Shown: positions 28,214-36,342 of the stretch, one piece after another
How the letters are laid out: each line of letters opens with the position of its first letter
How positions within the stretch are numbered: position 1 is the stretch's first letter
Assembly: GCF_030462585.1 (NCBI RefSeq)
Contig: NZ_JASMRU010000003.1
Location: 190,722-237,070 of the forward strand
Reading direction: 5' to 3'
DNA from: Pseudomonas sp. CAN1
GTDB lineage: Bacteria > Pseudomonadota > Gammaproteobacteria > Pseudomonadales > Pseudomonadaceae
DNA length: 46,349 bases
Position numbers and translations under genes: made by a program
The notes under the pieces: model-generated
Databases searched by the model: none
What the model was told of the DNA's origin: nothing
Seen by the model: the letters and a program-made list of their open reading frames with translations, nothing else

Positions 28214-28287
28214 GGATCAAGCGCCCACCCAGCGGAAGAAGCCGCTCAGTGCTTGGCTTCGGTGTTGCAGATAATGACCTGTGCATC

Positions 28288-28315
28288 GGCGTACACCCTC
28301 GAACAGTTGTACGCC
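28288..28315. repeat. third-class palindrome (GGCGTACA / TGTACGCC), copy 1
   Basis: An 8-bp perfect inverted repeat with a 12-base spacer containing CGAACAGT. A close relative lies at 31007-31034, so the two are copies of one dispersed element. Confidence 0.6.
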
Positions 28316-28417
28316 CCAGGGTTCACTCCCGTGACGACTTTCCCCGGCCCGTGGGAACCGCCTCCCCACCTCGTCGTCTGATGCCCCGGCGGCGGGCCGC
28401 GCGGGGGCGCGCTGTGC

Positions 28418-28423
28418 TACTCT
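28418..28423 (+). promoter_or_regulatory. probable -10 box for mpl
   Basis: TGTGCTACTCT is an extended -10-like sequence 46 bp before the mpl ATG. The -35 is unclear. Confidence 0.35.
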
Positions 28424-28469
28424 GCCGCCCATTCGAAGCGCCTGGAAAGGCTTGATTGCAGGAGTCTGC

Positions 28470-29822
28470 ATGCACATCCACATCCTCGGCATCTGCGGCA
28501 CCTTCATGGGGTCGCTGGCCGTCCTGGCCAAGGAACTGGGCCACCGCGTGACCGGCTCCGACGCCAACGTCTACCCGCCCATGAGCACCCAGCTGCAAGC
28601 CCAGGGCATCGAGCTGATGCAGGGCTACGATCCCGCGCACCTGGAACCGGCACCGGACCTGGTGGTGGTCGGCAACGCGCTGTCGCGCGGCAACCCGGCG
28701 GTGGAATACGTGCTGAACAAGGGCCTGCCCTACGTCTCCGGCCCGCAGTGGCTGGCCGACCACGTGCTGCAGGGGCGCTGGGTCCTGGCGGCCGCCGGCA
28801 CCCACGGCAAGACCACCACCAGCAGCATGCTGGCCTGGGTGCTGGAGCATGCCGGCATGAGCCCGGGCTTCCTGATCGGTGGCGTGCCGCAGAACTTCGG
28901 CGTCTCCGCGCGCCTGGGCGGCACCCCGTTCTTCGTGGTCGAGGCCGACGAGTACGACAGCGCCTTCTTCGACAAGCGCTCCAAGTTCGTCCACTACCAC
29001 CCGCGCACGGCGATCCTGAACAACCTGGAATTCGACCACGCGGACATCTTCCCCGACCTCGCGGCCATCGAACGGCAGTTCCACCACCTGGTGCGGACCA
29101 TCCCCGGCGAAGGCCTGGTTATCCACCCCACATCCGAGACCGCGCTCAAGCGCGTGATCGACATGGGCTGCTGGACCCCGGTGCAGACCACCGGCGCAGG
29201 CGGCCAGTGGCAGGCGCGCCTGCTCAGCGAAGACGGTTCGCACTTCGAGGTGCTGTTCGACGGCAAAGCCCAGGGCACCGTGGACTGGGAGCTGACCGGG
29301 CAGCACAACGTCGCCAACGCCCTGGCCTGCCTCGCGGCGGCCCGCCACGTTGGAGTGGTGCCGGAGCTGGGCTGCGCCGCGTTGTCGGCGTTCAAGAGCG
29401 TCAAGCGGCGCATGGAGAAGGTCGCCGAGGTCAACGGCGTGACCATCTATGACGACTTCGCCCACCACCCGACCGCCATCGCCACCACCCTCGACGGCCT
29501 GCGCAAGCGCGTCGGCGCTGCGAAGGTGATCGCTGTGGTCGAGCCGCGCTCCAACTCCATGAAGCTCGGCGCCCACCGCGACGGCCTGCCGGAGTCCGTG
29601 GTGCAGGCCGACAGCGTGTTCTGGTACGCGCCGCCGAACCTCGGCTGGGACCTGGCTGCCACCGTTGCCAGCTCCACCGTGCCCACGCAAGTGTGCGATT
29701 CGCTGGAAGCCATCATCGACGGCGTGAAGGCCATCGCCGCGCCGGGTACCCAGGTGGTGGTCATGAGCAATGGCGGCTTCGGCGGTCTGCACGGCAAGTT
29801 GGCCAAGGCACTGGAGGGCTGA
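28470..29822 (+). CDS. mpl: UDP-N-acetylmuramate:L-alanyl-gamma-D-glutamyl-meso-diaminopimelate ligase
   Basis: The 450-residue Mur-ligase-family enzyme reattaches the recycled murein tripeptide to UDP-MurNAc in the cytoplasm. The ATP loop is [16 protein letters not shown] (about residue 110), the acyl-phosphate and metal residues are in [16 protein letters not shown] and [13 protein letters not shown], and the Mpl-specific [14 protein letters not shown] follows near residue 330. The start [17 protein letters not shown] is typical for Mpl and sits behind GGAG. It ends two bases before the ubiX ATG, so the two genes are co-transcribed. Confidence 0.97.
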   Translation: MHIHILGICGTFMGSLAVLAKELGHRVTGSDANVYPPMSTQLQAQGIELMQGYDPAHLEPAPDLVVVGNALSRGNPAVEYVLNKGLPYVSGPQWLADHVLQGRWVLAAAGTHGKTTTSSMLAWVLEHAGMSPGFLIGGVPQNFGVSARLGGTPFFVVEADEYDSAFFDKRSKFVHYHPRTAILNNLEFDHADIFPDLAAIERQFHHLVRTIPGEGLVIHPTSETALKRVIDMGCWTPVQTTGAGGQWQARLLSEDGSHFEVLFDGKAQGTVDWELTGQHNVANALACLAAARHVGVVPELGCAALSAFKSVKRRMEKVAEVNGVTIYDDFAHHPTAIATTLDGLRKRVGAAKVIAVVEPRSNSMKLGAHRDGLPESVVQADSVFWYAPPNLGWDLAATVASSTVPTQVCDSLEAIIDGVKAIAAPGTQVVVMSNGGFGGLHGKLAKALEG

Positions 29823-29824
29823 GC

Positions 29825-30454
29825 ATGGCCGGAGCCGAACGCGTCACCCTGGCCATGACCGGCGCATCGGGCGCCCAGTACGGCCTGCGCCTGCTCGACT
29901 GCCTGGTGCAGGAAGACCGCGAGGTGCACTTCCTGATCTCCAAGGCTGCGCAACTGGTGGTGGCCACCGAGACCGACGTGACCCTGCCGAGCAAGCCGCA
30001 GGCGATGCAGGCTTTCCTCAGCGAATACACCGGCGCCGCGCCGGGGCAGATTCGCGTCTACGGCAAGGAAGACTGGATGGCCCCGGTGGCCTCCGGTTCC
30101 GGCGCGCCCAGTGCGATGGTGGTGGTGCCCTGCTCGACGGGGACGCTCTCGGCGATTGCCACCGGCGCCTGCAACAACCTGATCGAACGTGCCGCCGACG
30201 TGGCGCTGAAGGAGCGCCGCCAGCTGATCCTGGTGCCGCGCGAGGCGCCGTTCTCCAGCATCCACCTGGAGAACATGCTCAAGCTGTCCAACATGGGCGC
30301 GGTGATCCTGCCGGCCGCTCCGGGCTTCTACCACCAGCCGCAGACGGTCGACGACCTGATCGACTTCGTCGTCGCGCGCATCCTCAATCAGCTGGGCATT
30401 CCCCAGGACATGCTGCCGCGCTGGGGCGAACACCATCTTGTCAGTGACGAATAA
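29825..30454 (+). CDS. ubiX: flavin prenyltransferase UbiX
   Basis: The 209-residue enzyme attaches a dimethylallyl group to FMN, making prenylated FMN, the cofactor of the UbiD decarboxylase in ubiquinone synthesis. Family motifs are [18 protein letters not shown] at the N-terminus, [20 protein letters not shown], and [20 protein letters not shown] with the active-site glutamate. Length is typical. It follows mpl by two bases, and its last 17 bases overlap the small lipoprotein gene. Confidence 0.96.
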   Translation: MAGAERVTLAMTGASGAQYGLRLLDCLVQEDREVHFLISKAAQLVVATETDVTLPSKPQAMQAFLSEYTGAAPGQIRVYGKEDWMAPVASGSGAPSAMVVVPCSTGTLSAIATGACNNLIERAADVALKERRQLILVPREAPFSSIHLENMLKLSNMGAVILPAAPGFYHQPQTVDDLIDFVVARILNQLGIPQDMLPRWGEHHLVSDE

Positions 30455-30731
30455 GCTCCTCGCCGCCCTGTTGCTGTTGCAACTGGGCGGTTGCGCCACC
30501 GTGAAGACCCTCAACGACAGCCGCCCCGGCGACCCGCTGATCTATGCCGGCACCCGGCTGGACTGGTATTCGCTCAATGGCGGCTGTTGCCCGAAGGATC
30601 ACTTCGGCACCGACGCGCCGGCCTACCCCGGCCTCGACCTGCCCGGCAGCGCGCTGCTGGATACCCTGCTGCTGCCGCTGTCGATTGCCGCGGAACTGGG
30701 CGTCGGCCTGCAGGTGTGGGGCGGCAACTGA
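30438..30731 (+). CDS. YceK/YidQ-family small lipoprotein
   Basis: The 97-residue protein has a lipoprotein signal peptide with the lipobox LGGC at about residues 16-19. The mature part contains [36 protein letters not shown] and a terminal GLQVWGGN, the pattern of the YceK/YidQ lipoprotein family. Its likely start is TTG 30438, with GTG 30444 as the alternative; both lie inside the end of ubiX, so translation is probably coupled. The function is unknown. It should be anchored to the inner or outer membrane on the periplasmic side. Confidence 0.82.
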   Translation: MSVTNKLLAALLLLQLGGCATVKTLNDSRPGDPLIYAGTRLDWYSLNGGCCPKDHFGTDAPAYPGLDLPGSALLDTLLLPLSIAAELGVGLQVWGGN

Positions 30732-30764
30732 TCCGCTGCTGCTGAGCGTTCAGGAATAACCTTA

Positions 30765-30849
30765 CGTAGGATGGCGTGGAGCGCAGCGATACCCATCAAT
30801 GCCTCATGCCGGATCAGCATGGGTATCGCTGCGCTCCACCCATCCTACG
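30765..30849. repeat. long near-perfect inverted repeat (CGTAGGATGG class)
   Basis: Two arms of about 31 bp, beginning CGTAGGATGGCGTGGAGCGC and ending GCGCTCCACCCATCCTACG, face each other over a 21-base centre. It would form a very stable hairpin after the small lipoprotein gene. Confidence 0.8.
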
Positions 30850-30886
30850 AAGAGCATGCGTCCTGCGCAGAACGGTGGGCCTGCCT

Positions 30887-31034
30887 GTAGGAGCGAGCTT
30901 GCTCGCGAACCCCTGGCGATGCTGAACACCGGCGCTTTCGTGAGCTTCGGAGGTTCGTGAGCAAGCTCACTCCTACCCAAAAACTCGCCGCAACGCAGCG
31001 GCCATCGGCGCACAACCGCGAACGGTTGTACGCC
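30887..31034. repeat. REP pair and third-class palindrome, copy 2
   Basis: A GTAGGAGCGAGCTTGCTCGCG pair lies at 30887-30976. At 31007-31034 a GGCGCACAACC..GGTTGTACGCC palindrome resembles the element at 28288-28315. No gene is seen between the lipoprotein gene and the stop of the next gene at 31051. Confidence 0.65.
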
Positions 31035-31050
31035 ATGCGTTCGTGAGGGG

Positions 31051-31692
31051 TTATTTGCCCAGCTTGCGCAGTTCGTCCGACTCGACGACGCGGGTGCCCT
31101 TGCCGGTTTCCAGAGCCAGGCGCCAGAGCGCACGGGCTAGGGCGATGGCTTCGATGCCATGCAGCTTGCCCGGCAGGATGCGCGAGAAGGGCGCGGCGAG
31201 CAGTTCGGCGAGGCGGATTTCTTCGCGCTGGCCCAGCAGCAGCGAGGGCCGGGCGATGGTCAGTTGCTGCCAGCCCTGCTGGCGCAAGGCGTCTTCCAGT
31301 TCACCCTTGACCCGGCTGTAAAAGATCGATGACTGGCTGTCCGCGCCCAGCGCGCTAACCACGATGTAGTGCCGTGCGCCGAGGGCCAGGCCGCGCTCGC
31401 CCAGGGCCAGCGGCAGGTCGAAGTCGACGTTGCGGAAAGCCTCTTCCGAGCCGGCTTCCTTGAGCGTGGTGCCCAGGCAACAGAACACCGTATCCACCGG
31501 CTGGACCAGGTGCGGGATCAGCTCGGCCAGTGGGCCGACCGGGTTGTCCAGGCGCGGGTGCTCCGCCAGCTGGCGCCGGGCAGGGGCGATGACGCGCTTG
31601 ACGGTGGGCTCGTTAAGCATGCGGTCGAGCAGATGCTCACCGGTCAGCCCGGTGGCGCCAGCAAGCAGGATGTTCGTCGGTTTCAATACCAT
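31051..31692 (-). CDS. NAD(P)-binding short-chain epimerase/reductase-like protein
   Basis: The 213-residue protein has an N-terminal Rossmann motif ([14 protein letters not shown]), followed by [20 protein letters not shown] and [20 protein letters not shown], which place it with atypical SDR / HTATIP2-like NAD(P)H-binding proteins. The canonical active-site Tyr is replaced by the [11 protein letters not shown] arrangement of that group. It lies 30 bp after the MORN-protease gene on the same strand. The substrate is unknown. It is of normal length and has a GGAG ribosome site. Confidence 0.85.
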   Translation of the reverse strand: MVLKPTNILLAGATGLTGEHLLDRMLNEPTVKRVIAPARRQLAEHPRLDNPVGPLAELIPHLVQPVDTVFCCLGTTLKEAGSEEAFRNVDFDLPLALGERGLALGARHYIVVSALGADSQSSIFYSRVKGELEDALRQQGWQQLTIARPSLLLGQREEIRLAELLAAPFSRILPGKLHGIEAIALARALWRLALETGKGTRVVESDELRKLGK

Positions 31693-31722
31693 CGGTGTTT
31701 CTCCACTGACACACTTTGCAGC

Positions 31723-33453
31723 TTAGTTCTCGCCCTGCCGTTTTGCCTGCGCATCGTCGTTCTTGAGCGCCAGGCCAGTGTGCGGCTGTTGCGCACGCAG
31801 GGCCTGCCAGCGAGTAATGACCGCGTCCGGCGCCCAGAGTTGCGGCTCCGAAGGTTCGAACTGTTCTTCCTTTTCGCGCTTGGCGACCGTGTCGCGTGCC
31901 AGGGCGAAGGCCTGCCTGAGGTCATCGGTCTGCTGGAAGGCCTTGGCGAAAAGTGCATCGCCGAAGTAGGTGAAGTCGGCTTCCTCGGAGCAGCCGAAGG
32001 ACACCCGGTCGCTGCGCGCGGCGGTCATGATCAGGGTCTTGTCGTCCTTCAGGGCGGGGATGAAGCCGCCGCTGAAGCAGGCCGAGATCACCAGCACCTT
32101 GTAGCGATCCTTCAGCGGTTCGAGCAGGCTGGCCAGGTCGCTGGCTGGCAGGTCGTCGAGCTTCAGTCCCGGCATGTCGAGCACCAGCTGGTGGTCGTGG
32201 GAGCCGTGGCTGGTGAGGTAGATGAACACCAGGTCTTCCGGGCCGCTGCGCTGGGCGATGGTGCGCAGGGTGCGGGCGAGGGTTTCGCGGGTGGCCATGG
32301 GGCGGTCGGCGAGATGGTCGCGGTGGTTCACCAGGCGTACCACGCCGCGCGCGCCGAAGCGCTCGCCGAGCAGGTTGGCGACGTAGTCGGCCTCGCGCAG
32401 GAACACGCTCTGCTTGCCGTCGCCGCCGAGGCTGACGCCGTAGAGTTCGATGGCTGGGGTGGACTGCGGAATGGCCGCCAGGGCCTTGTCCAGCAACGCG
32501 CCCTGTTCCAGCAGGCCGACTTCCAGCGGGTTGGGCACGCGCTTGCCGCTGGCGTCCTGGCGCAACTGGCCGGCGCTCCAGGTGCCTTTCTGCTCGCTGC
32601 CGTCGCGGCGGGTGAGGGTGCCCGTGCCTGAGTATTCGCCACGGGCGAAACCGCCGCTGTAGGTCTGGCCGTCGGACTTGGTCAGCGTGCCCTGGCCGTC
32701 GAAGCGCCAGAAGCGGAATTCACCCTTGTAGCGGCTGCCGTCGACGCCGATGAATTCGCCCGGGCCGCTCAGCGCGCCCTGCTTGAAGCGGCCGAGCCAG
32801 ACGTCGCCGTTGGCGTTCTGGAAGCGCCCGGCGCCGTCGAACTGGTCGTTGCGGAACTCGCCGCTGTAATAGTCGCCAGCGTCGTCGCGGAAGGTGCCCT
32901 TGCCTTCGAGCACGCCATTCTTGAACTGGCCGCCGTACTGGTTGCCGAGGCTGTCCTGACGGGCGCCTTCGCCGTTGGCCACACCCTTGGCGAAGAAGCC
33001 CTGGTGGCGGGTGCCATCGGCCTGTTCGAGGTTGCCCAGGCCTTCGTAGCGACCCTTGCGGAAGGCGCCGCTGTAGGTGGTTCCACCTTGGGTAAGGCGG
33101 CCTTCGCCGTCGAATTCGCTGCGCTTGAATTGGCCTTCGTAGACGCTTCCGTCGGGGTACTGCAGGCGACCGTGGCCTTCGAACTGGCCATCAAGGAACC
33201 CGCCCTCGTAGACCGTACCCAGGCCGTCGTTCCACTTGCCCTGGCCGCTCTGCAGGCCCTTGTCGAAGCCGCCCTCGTACCAGGCGCCGTTGCTGTAATC
33301 CAGCCGCCCCTGACCCTGTAATTGGCCATTGACCAGGGCACCGCGGTAGCGCGCGCCGTCGGGCAGGCGGGCGTCGGGAGGCAGCAGCGGTTCGCCTTCG
33401 CCGCAGGCGGCGAGCAGCAGGACGAGGCTCAAGGGCAGGAGTTTGCGTGGCAT
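31723..33453 (-). CDS. MORN-repeat lipoprotein with caspase/legumain-like (C13-type) protease domain
   Basis: The 576-residue protein has a lipoprotein signal (lipobox LAAC, Cys17). Residues 36-297 form about twelve 23-residue MORN repeats of the type YEGGFxxGxFxGxGxL, after which a protease-like domain occupies about 335-545. The catalytic pair is visible: His416 in YLTSHGSHDH and Cys459 in VISACFSGG, as in clan CD peptidases (Peptidase_C13). MORN repeats usually bind phospholipid or shape complexes in eukaryotes; their bacterial role is poorly known. A lipid anchor would place the enzyme in the periplasm. The substrate and the trigger are unknown. A strong terminator stands upstream, so the promoter must lie between 33453 and 33497. 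Confidence 0.88.
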   Translation of the reverse strand: MPRKLLPLSLVLLLAACGEGEPLLPPDARLPDGARYRGALVNGQLQGQGRLDYSNGAWYEGGFDKGLQSGQGKWNDGLGTVYEGGFLDGQFEGHGRLQYPDGSVYEGQFKRSEFDGEGRLTQGGTTYSGAFRKGRYEGLGNLEQADGTRHQGFFAKGVANGEGARQDSLGNQYGGQFKNGVLEGKGTFRDDAGDYYSGEFRNDQFDGAGRFQNANGDVWLGRFKQGALSGPGEFIGVDGSRYKGEFRFWRFDGQGTLTKSDGQTYSGGFARGEYSGTGTLTRRDGSEQKGTWSAGQLRQDASGKRVPNPLEVGLLEQGALLDKALAAIPQSTPAIELYGVSLGGDGKQSVFLREADYVANLLGERFGARGVVRLVNHRDHLADRPMATRETLARTLRTIAQRSGPEDLVFIYLTSHGSHDHQLVLDMPGLKLDDLPASDLASLLEPLKDRYKVLVISACFSGGFIPALKDDKTLIMTAARSDRVSFGCSEEADFTYFGDALFAKAFQQTDDLRQAFALARDTVAKREKEEQFEPSEPQLWAPDAVITRWQALRAQQPHTGLALKNDDAQAKRQGEN

Positions 33454-33496
33454 GGGCTTCTCGAATCGACGGATGAGCGCGGATTGAGTGTGACGT

Positions 33497-33524
33497 AAAA
33501 AAGCCCGCGGTCGCGGGCTTTTTT
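33497..33524. terminator. bidirectional terminator between the TM2 gene and the MORN-protease gene
   Basis: A 13-bp perfect stem (AAAAAAGCCCGCG / CGCGGGCTTTTTT, loop GT) with U-tracts on either strand lies 14 bp after the TM2 gene stop. Confidence 0.9.
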
Positions 33525-33537
33525 CAGCGGGGCCTGA

Positions 33538-33750
33538 TCAGGTCCACTGGGTCAGCTTGTTGCCTTCCTTGTCCTTGAAGGCGCCGACGATGATCATGAT
33601 GAAATCGACCAGCGTCCAGATGCCCAGGCCGCCCAGGGTGACGATCTGCAGGATGGCGGTGCCGATCTTGCCGACGTAGAAGCGGTGGGCGCCAAAGGTG
33701 CCGAGGAAGAAGCACAGCAGGAAGGCGGGGAGGATGCGTTTTTCGGTCAT
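33538..33750 (-). CDS. TM2-domain membrane protein
   Basis: The 70-residue protein contains a TM2 domain: two membrane helices joined by a short turn, with LGTFGAHRFYVGKIGTAILQ and GIWTLVDFIMIIVGAF. The domain is widespread in bacteria and eukaryotes, and its role in bacteria is not established. An AGGAC ribosome site precedes ATG 33750, and a strong terminator follows. It is a short, complete gene. Confidence 0.92.
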   Translation of the reverse strand: MTEKRILPAFLLCFFLGTFGAHRFYVGKIGTAILQIVTLGGLGIWTLVDFIMIIVGAFKDKEGNKLTQWT

Positions 33751-33829
33751 GGGACAGTCCTTGTGAATGATCGCGGCCGCTCCTTTTGGCGGCCGCGGGC
33801 ATTCTAATCCATAACCTTTAGGAAATGTT

Positions 33830-34285
33830 TCAGACGAAGCACAGGCTCAGCGATTCGGCGATGTAGGCCGGTTTGGGCAGGCCTTCGATCTCCAGGGTGC
33901 AGCGCGCCTTGATCAGCCACTGGCCGGGGTTCTTCTCGGTGACGTCGGTGATGGTCACCTGCAGGCGCACGCGCGAATCCACCGGCACCGGCTGGATGAA
34001 GCGCACGCTGTCCAGGCCGTAGTTGACCACCATCTTGGGGTTCTCCGGCAGGACCAGCAGGCCCTCGCAGAGCTTGGGGATCAGCGACAGCGACAGGAAG
34101 CCGTGGGCGATGGTGCCGCCGAAGGGCGTCTTCTTCGCCTTCTCCGGGTCGACGTGGATGAACTGGTGGTCCTCGGTGCACTCGGCGAACTGGTTGATGC
34201 GCTGTTGATCGACGGTGATCCACTGCGAATGGCCCAGGTCCTTGCCGATGTAATCCTTCAGTGCGCTTACGGGTACGAATGCCAT
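33830..34285 (-). CDS. MaoC-like (R)-specific enoyl hydratase
   Basis: The 151-residue hot-dog-fold protein has the hydratase 2 signature FAECTEDHQFIHVDPEKAKK followed by FGGTIAHGFLSLSLIP, with the catalytic Asp-His pair in EDHQFIH. Such enzymes hydrate trans-2-enoyl-CoA thioesters to (R)-3-hydroxyacyl-CoA, feeding polyhydroxyalkanoate synthesis or acting in fatty-acid degradation. A GGAGGAAAC ribosome site precedes the start. It stands alone; no fatty-acid gene adjoins it, so the substrate remains open. Confidence 0.92.
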   Translation of the reverse strand: MAFVPVSALKDYIGKDLGHSQWITVDQQRINQFAECTEDHQFIHVDPEKAKKTPFGGTIAHGFLSLSLIPKLCEGLLVLPENPKMVVNYGLDSVRFIQPVPVDSRVRLQVTITDVTEKNPGQWLIKARCTLEIEGLPKPAYIAESLSLCFV

Positions 34286-34428
34286 GTTTCCTCCGGGGAT
34301 ATCGTTGTTCTTCTAATGCGGCCTGCGTAAGAGTCCGCCAACAGATCAGCATGGGGCCTGCAGTCGGTCAAGCCGCAGCGGCATTCATGCTTTGGGCGAA
34401 TGCCGCGCCATAGCGGGCGCCGGGCGGG

Positions 34429-34434
34429 CATAAT
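34429..34434 (+). promoter_or_regulatory. -10 box of the lrgA-lrgB promoter
   Basis: CATAAT lies 29 bp before the lrgA ATG in the context GGGCATAATGG. No clear -35 is seen. Confidence 0.45.
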
Positions 34435-34463
34435 GGCGCCTCGTTGCGCTGGAGATTTCCCTG

Positions 34464-34826
34464 ATGTTGTTACGCGGCCTGACCTGGCTGGTGCTGTTCC
34501 AACTGCTCGGCACGGGCCTGAATGCTCTCATCCTGCACATGATTCCCGGCCCGATCATTGGGCTGGTGCTGCTGTTCGCCTTCCTGGTGTGGAACGGCGA
34601 GGTGAGCAAGCCGGTCAACGAAGCCGCCGCCTCGCTGCTGCGCTACCTGCCGCTGCTGCTGGTGCCGGCGGCGGTGGGCGTGATGGCCTACGCGAAGCAG
34701 ATCGCCGCGGACTTCTGGGCCATCGCCGGTGCCCTGGCGCTGTCGCTGCTGGTGTCCTTCGTGTTCGCCGGCTGGCTGATGCAGAAGCTCATCGACCGCC
34801 AGCGCAAGCAGAAGGAGGGCGCGTGA
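34464..34826 (+). CDS. lrgA: CidA/LrgA-family holin-like protein
   Basis: The 120-residue membrane protein has four hydrophobic segments and the family pattern QLLGTGLNALILHMIPGPII followed by LRYLPLLLVPAAVGVMAY. CidA/LrgA proteins are holin-like and influence murein hydrolase activity, cell death and export of small metabolites. It is followed by lrgB with a one-base stop/start overlap, so the two form the usual pair. No LytSR- or CidR-type regulator is next to them. Confidence 0.93.
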   Translation: MLLRGLTWLVLFQLLGTGLNALILHMIPGPIIGLVLLFAFLVWNGEVSKPVNEAAASLLRYLPLLLVPAAVGVMAYAKQIAADFWAIAGALALSLLVSFVFAGWLMQKLIDRQRKQKEGA

Positions 34827-35539
34827 TGTTCGACTGGCAAGGCGCGCTGAACTCCGTCATCCACCATCCGCTGTTCTGCGTCGGCGTTACCCTGGGCGCC
34901 TACCAGCTGGCGCTGGCCGCCTATGAACGGACGCGCTGGGTGTTCCTGCAGCCGGTACTGGTGTCGATGCTGATCGTCATCGCGGTGCTGCTGGCCTGCG
35001 GTATCGACTACGCCGAATACAGCAACAGCGCCAAGGTGCTGACCATCCTCCTCGGCCCCGCCACCGTGGCGCTGGCGGTGCCGCTGTTCCTCAACCTGAA
35101 GCGCATCCGCCAGCTGTTCTGGCCGACGCTGATCACCCTGCTGGTCGGCGGCCTGTTCGCCACTGCGCTGGGCATCGGCCTGGGCTGGCTGTTCGGCGTC
35201 GATCACGAGTTGCTGATGAGCCTGGCGCCCAAGTCGGTGACCTCGCCCATCGCCATGCTGGTGGCCAGCCAGATCGGCGGCGTGGCGGCGCTGGCGGCGG
35301 TGTTCGTGCTGATCACCGGCGTGCTCGGCGCCATCCTCGGCCCGGAACTGCTGCGCCGTTTCGGTGTGCATCACCCGGCCGCGCAGGGCATGGCGCTGGG
35401 TATGACCGCCCATGCCGTGGGCACCTCCCGCGCCCTGCAGGAGGGCGAGGAATGCGGCGCTTTCGCCGCCCTGGCCATGAGCCTGATGGGCGTGGCCACC
35501 GCTGTGCTGCTACCGTTGGCGGTAGCGCTGATTGCCTGA
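34826..35539 (+). CDS. lrgB: LrgB/CidB-family membrane protein
   Basis: The 237-residue polytopic protein matches the LrgB family. Marks are GALNSVIHHPLFCVGVTLGA at the start, the SLAPKSVTSPIAM motif in the middle and GMTAHAVGTSRALQEGEECG near the C-terminus. ATG 34826 overlaps the lrgA stop (TGATG). It probably acts with LrgA in the inner membrane to modulate autolysis or carry small organic acids such as pyruvate, as reported for other members. Confidence 0.94.
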   Translation: MFDWQGALNSVIHHPLFCVGVTLGAYQLALAAYERTRWVFLQPVLVSMLIVIAVLLACGIDYAEYSNSAKVLTILLGPATVALAVPLFLNLKRIRQLFWPTLITLLVGGLFATALGIGLGWLFGVDHELLMSLAPKSVTSPIAMLVASQIGGVAALAAVFVLITGVLGAILGPELLRRFGVHHPAAQGMALGMTAHAVGTSRALQEGEECGAFAALAMSLMGVATAVLLPLAVALIA

Positions 35540-35557
35540 TCAATCGATGGAGTGTCC

Positions 35558-36148
35558 ATGAGTTTGCCGCTGTTCCCCCTCAACACCGTGCTGTTTCCCG
35601 GCTGCCGCCTCGACCTGCAGATCTTCGAGGCGCGCTACCTGGACATGATCGGCCGCTGCATGAAGCAGAACGGCGGGTTCGGCGTGGTGGCCATCGTCGA
35701 GGGCGAGGAAGTTGGCGATGCGCCCGAGCGCTACAGCCTGGTCGGCTGCGAGGCGCATATCCGTGACTTTCAGCAGCAGTCCAATGGCCTGCTGGGTATC
35801 CGTGTCGAGGGCGGCCGGCGCTTCCGCGTGCTCTCCGCCAACGTGCAGCCGGACCAGCTGACCGTGGCCGAAGTGCAGTGGCTGGACGAGCAGATTGACC
35901 AGCCACTGACCAAGGAGCACGACGACCTCGCCGCGTTGCTCGAAGCGCTGTCCATGCACCCGATGGTCTCTGCGCTGGAGATGGGCGGTGAGGTCAACGG
36001 CCAGCAGGCACTGGCCTGCCAGCTCGCCTACCTCTTGCCGTTCGAGCGTGACCAGAAGCAGGTGCTGCTGGAGATGGACGACCCCACCGTGCGCCTGGCG
36101 CGCATCCAGGTGCTGCTGGAGCAATTGCAGGGCGACTTCGTCGCCTGA
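35558..36148 (+). CDS. Lon protease N-terminal-domain-like protein
   Basis: The 196-residue protein consists of a LON substrate-binding domain alone (LPLFPLNTVLFPGCRLDLQI, then FEARYLDMIGRC and GRRFRVL), without the ATPase or protease parts of Lon. ATG 35558 has GGAG five bases upstream; a GTG two codons earlier is less likely. Such stand-alone domains are common in proteobacteria and have no settled function. It follows lrgB by 18 bp and may be co-transcribed with it. Confidence 0.9.
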   Translation: MSLPLFPLNTVLFPGCRLDLQIFEARYLDMIGRCMKQNGGFGVVAIVEGEEVGDAPERYSLVGCEAHIRDFQQQSNGLLGIRVEGGRRFRVLSANVQPDQLTVAEVQWLDEQIDQPLTKEHDDLAALLEALSMHPMVSALEMGGEVNGQQALACQLAYLLPFERDQKQVLLEMDDPTVRLARIQVLLEQLQGDFVA

Positions 36149-36163
36149 CACCACGGCGCATCC

Positions 36164-36270
36164 TGTAGGAGCGGACCCTGTCCGCGAATCGTTCATCGCG
36201 CGCCGATGTTCGCGGAGAAGCTCCGCTCCTACGAGAGCAAAAGCGGTTCGCGAGCAAGCTCATTCTTCCA
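36164..36270. repeat. REP-type palindromes after the LON-domain gene
   Basis: GTAGGAGCGGACC..TCCGCG at 36164 faces a CGGAGAAGCTCCGCTCCTAC unit near 36211-36232, followed by a degenerate GCGAGCAAGCTC unit to 36270. Confidence 0.7.
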
Positions 36271-36293
36271 GGCGTTTCCCTGACTTTGATGCA

Positions 36294-36319
36294 ACAAGGC
36301 CCGCGAATGCGGGCCTTGT
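36294..36319 (-). terminator. terminator-like hairpin after prpF
   Basis: An 11-bp stem (ACAAGGCCCGC / GCGGGCCTTGT, loop GAAT) lies 24 bp after the prpF stop. The U-tract on the minus strand is weak (TTGTTGCAT). Confidence 0.55.
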
Positions 36320-36342
36320 GCTTTCAACGGCAGAGCCTGGGA

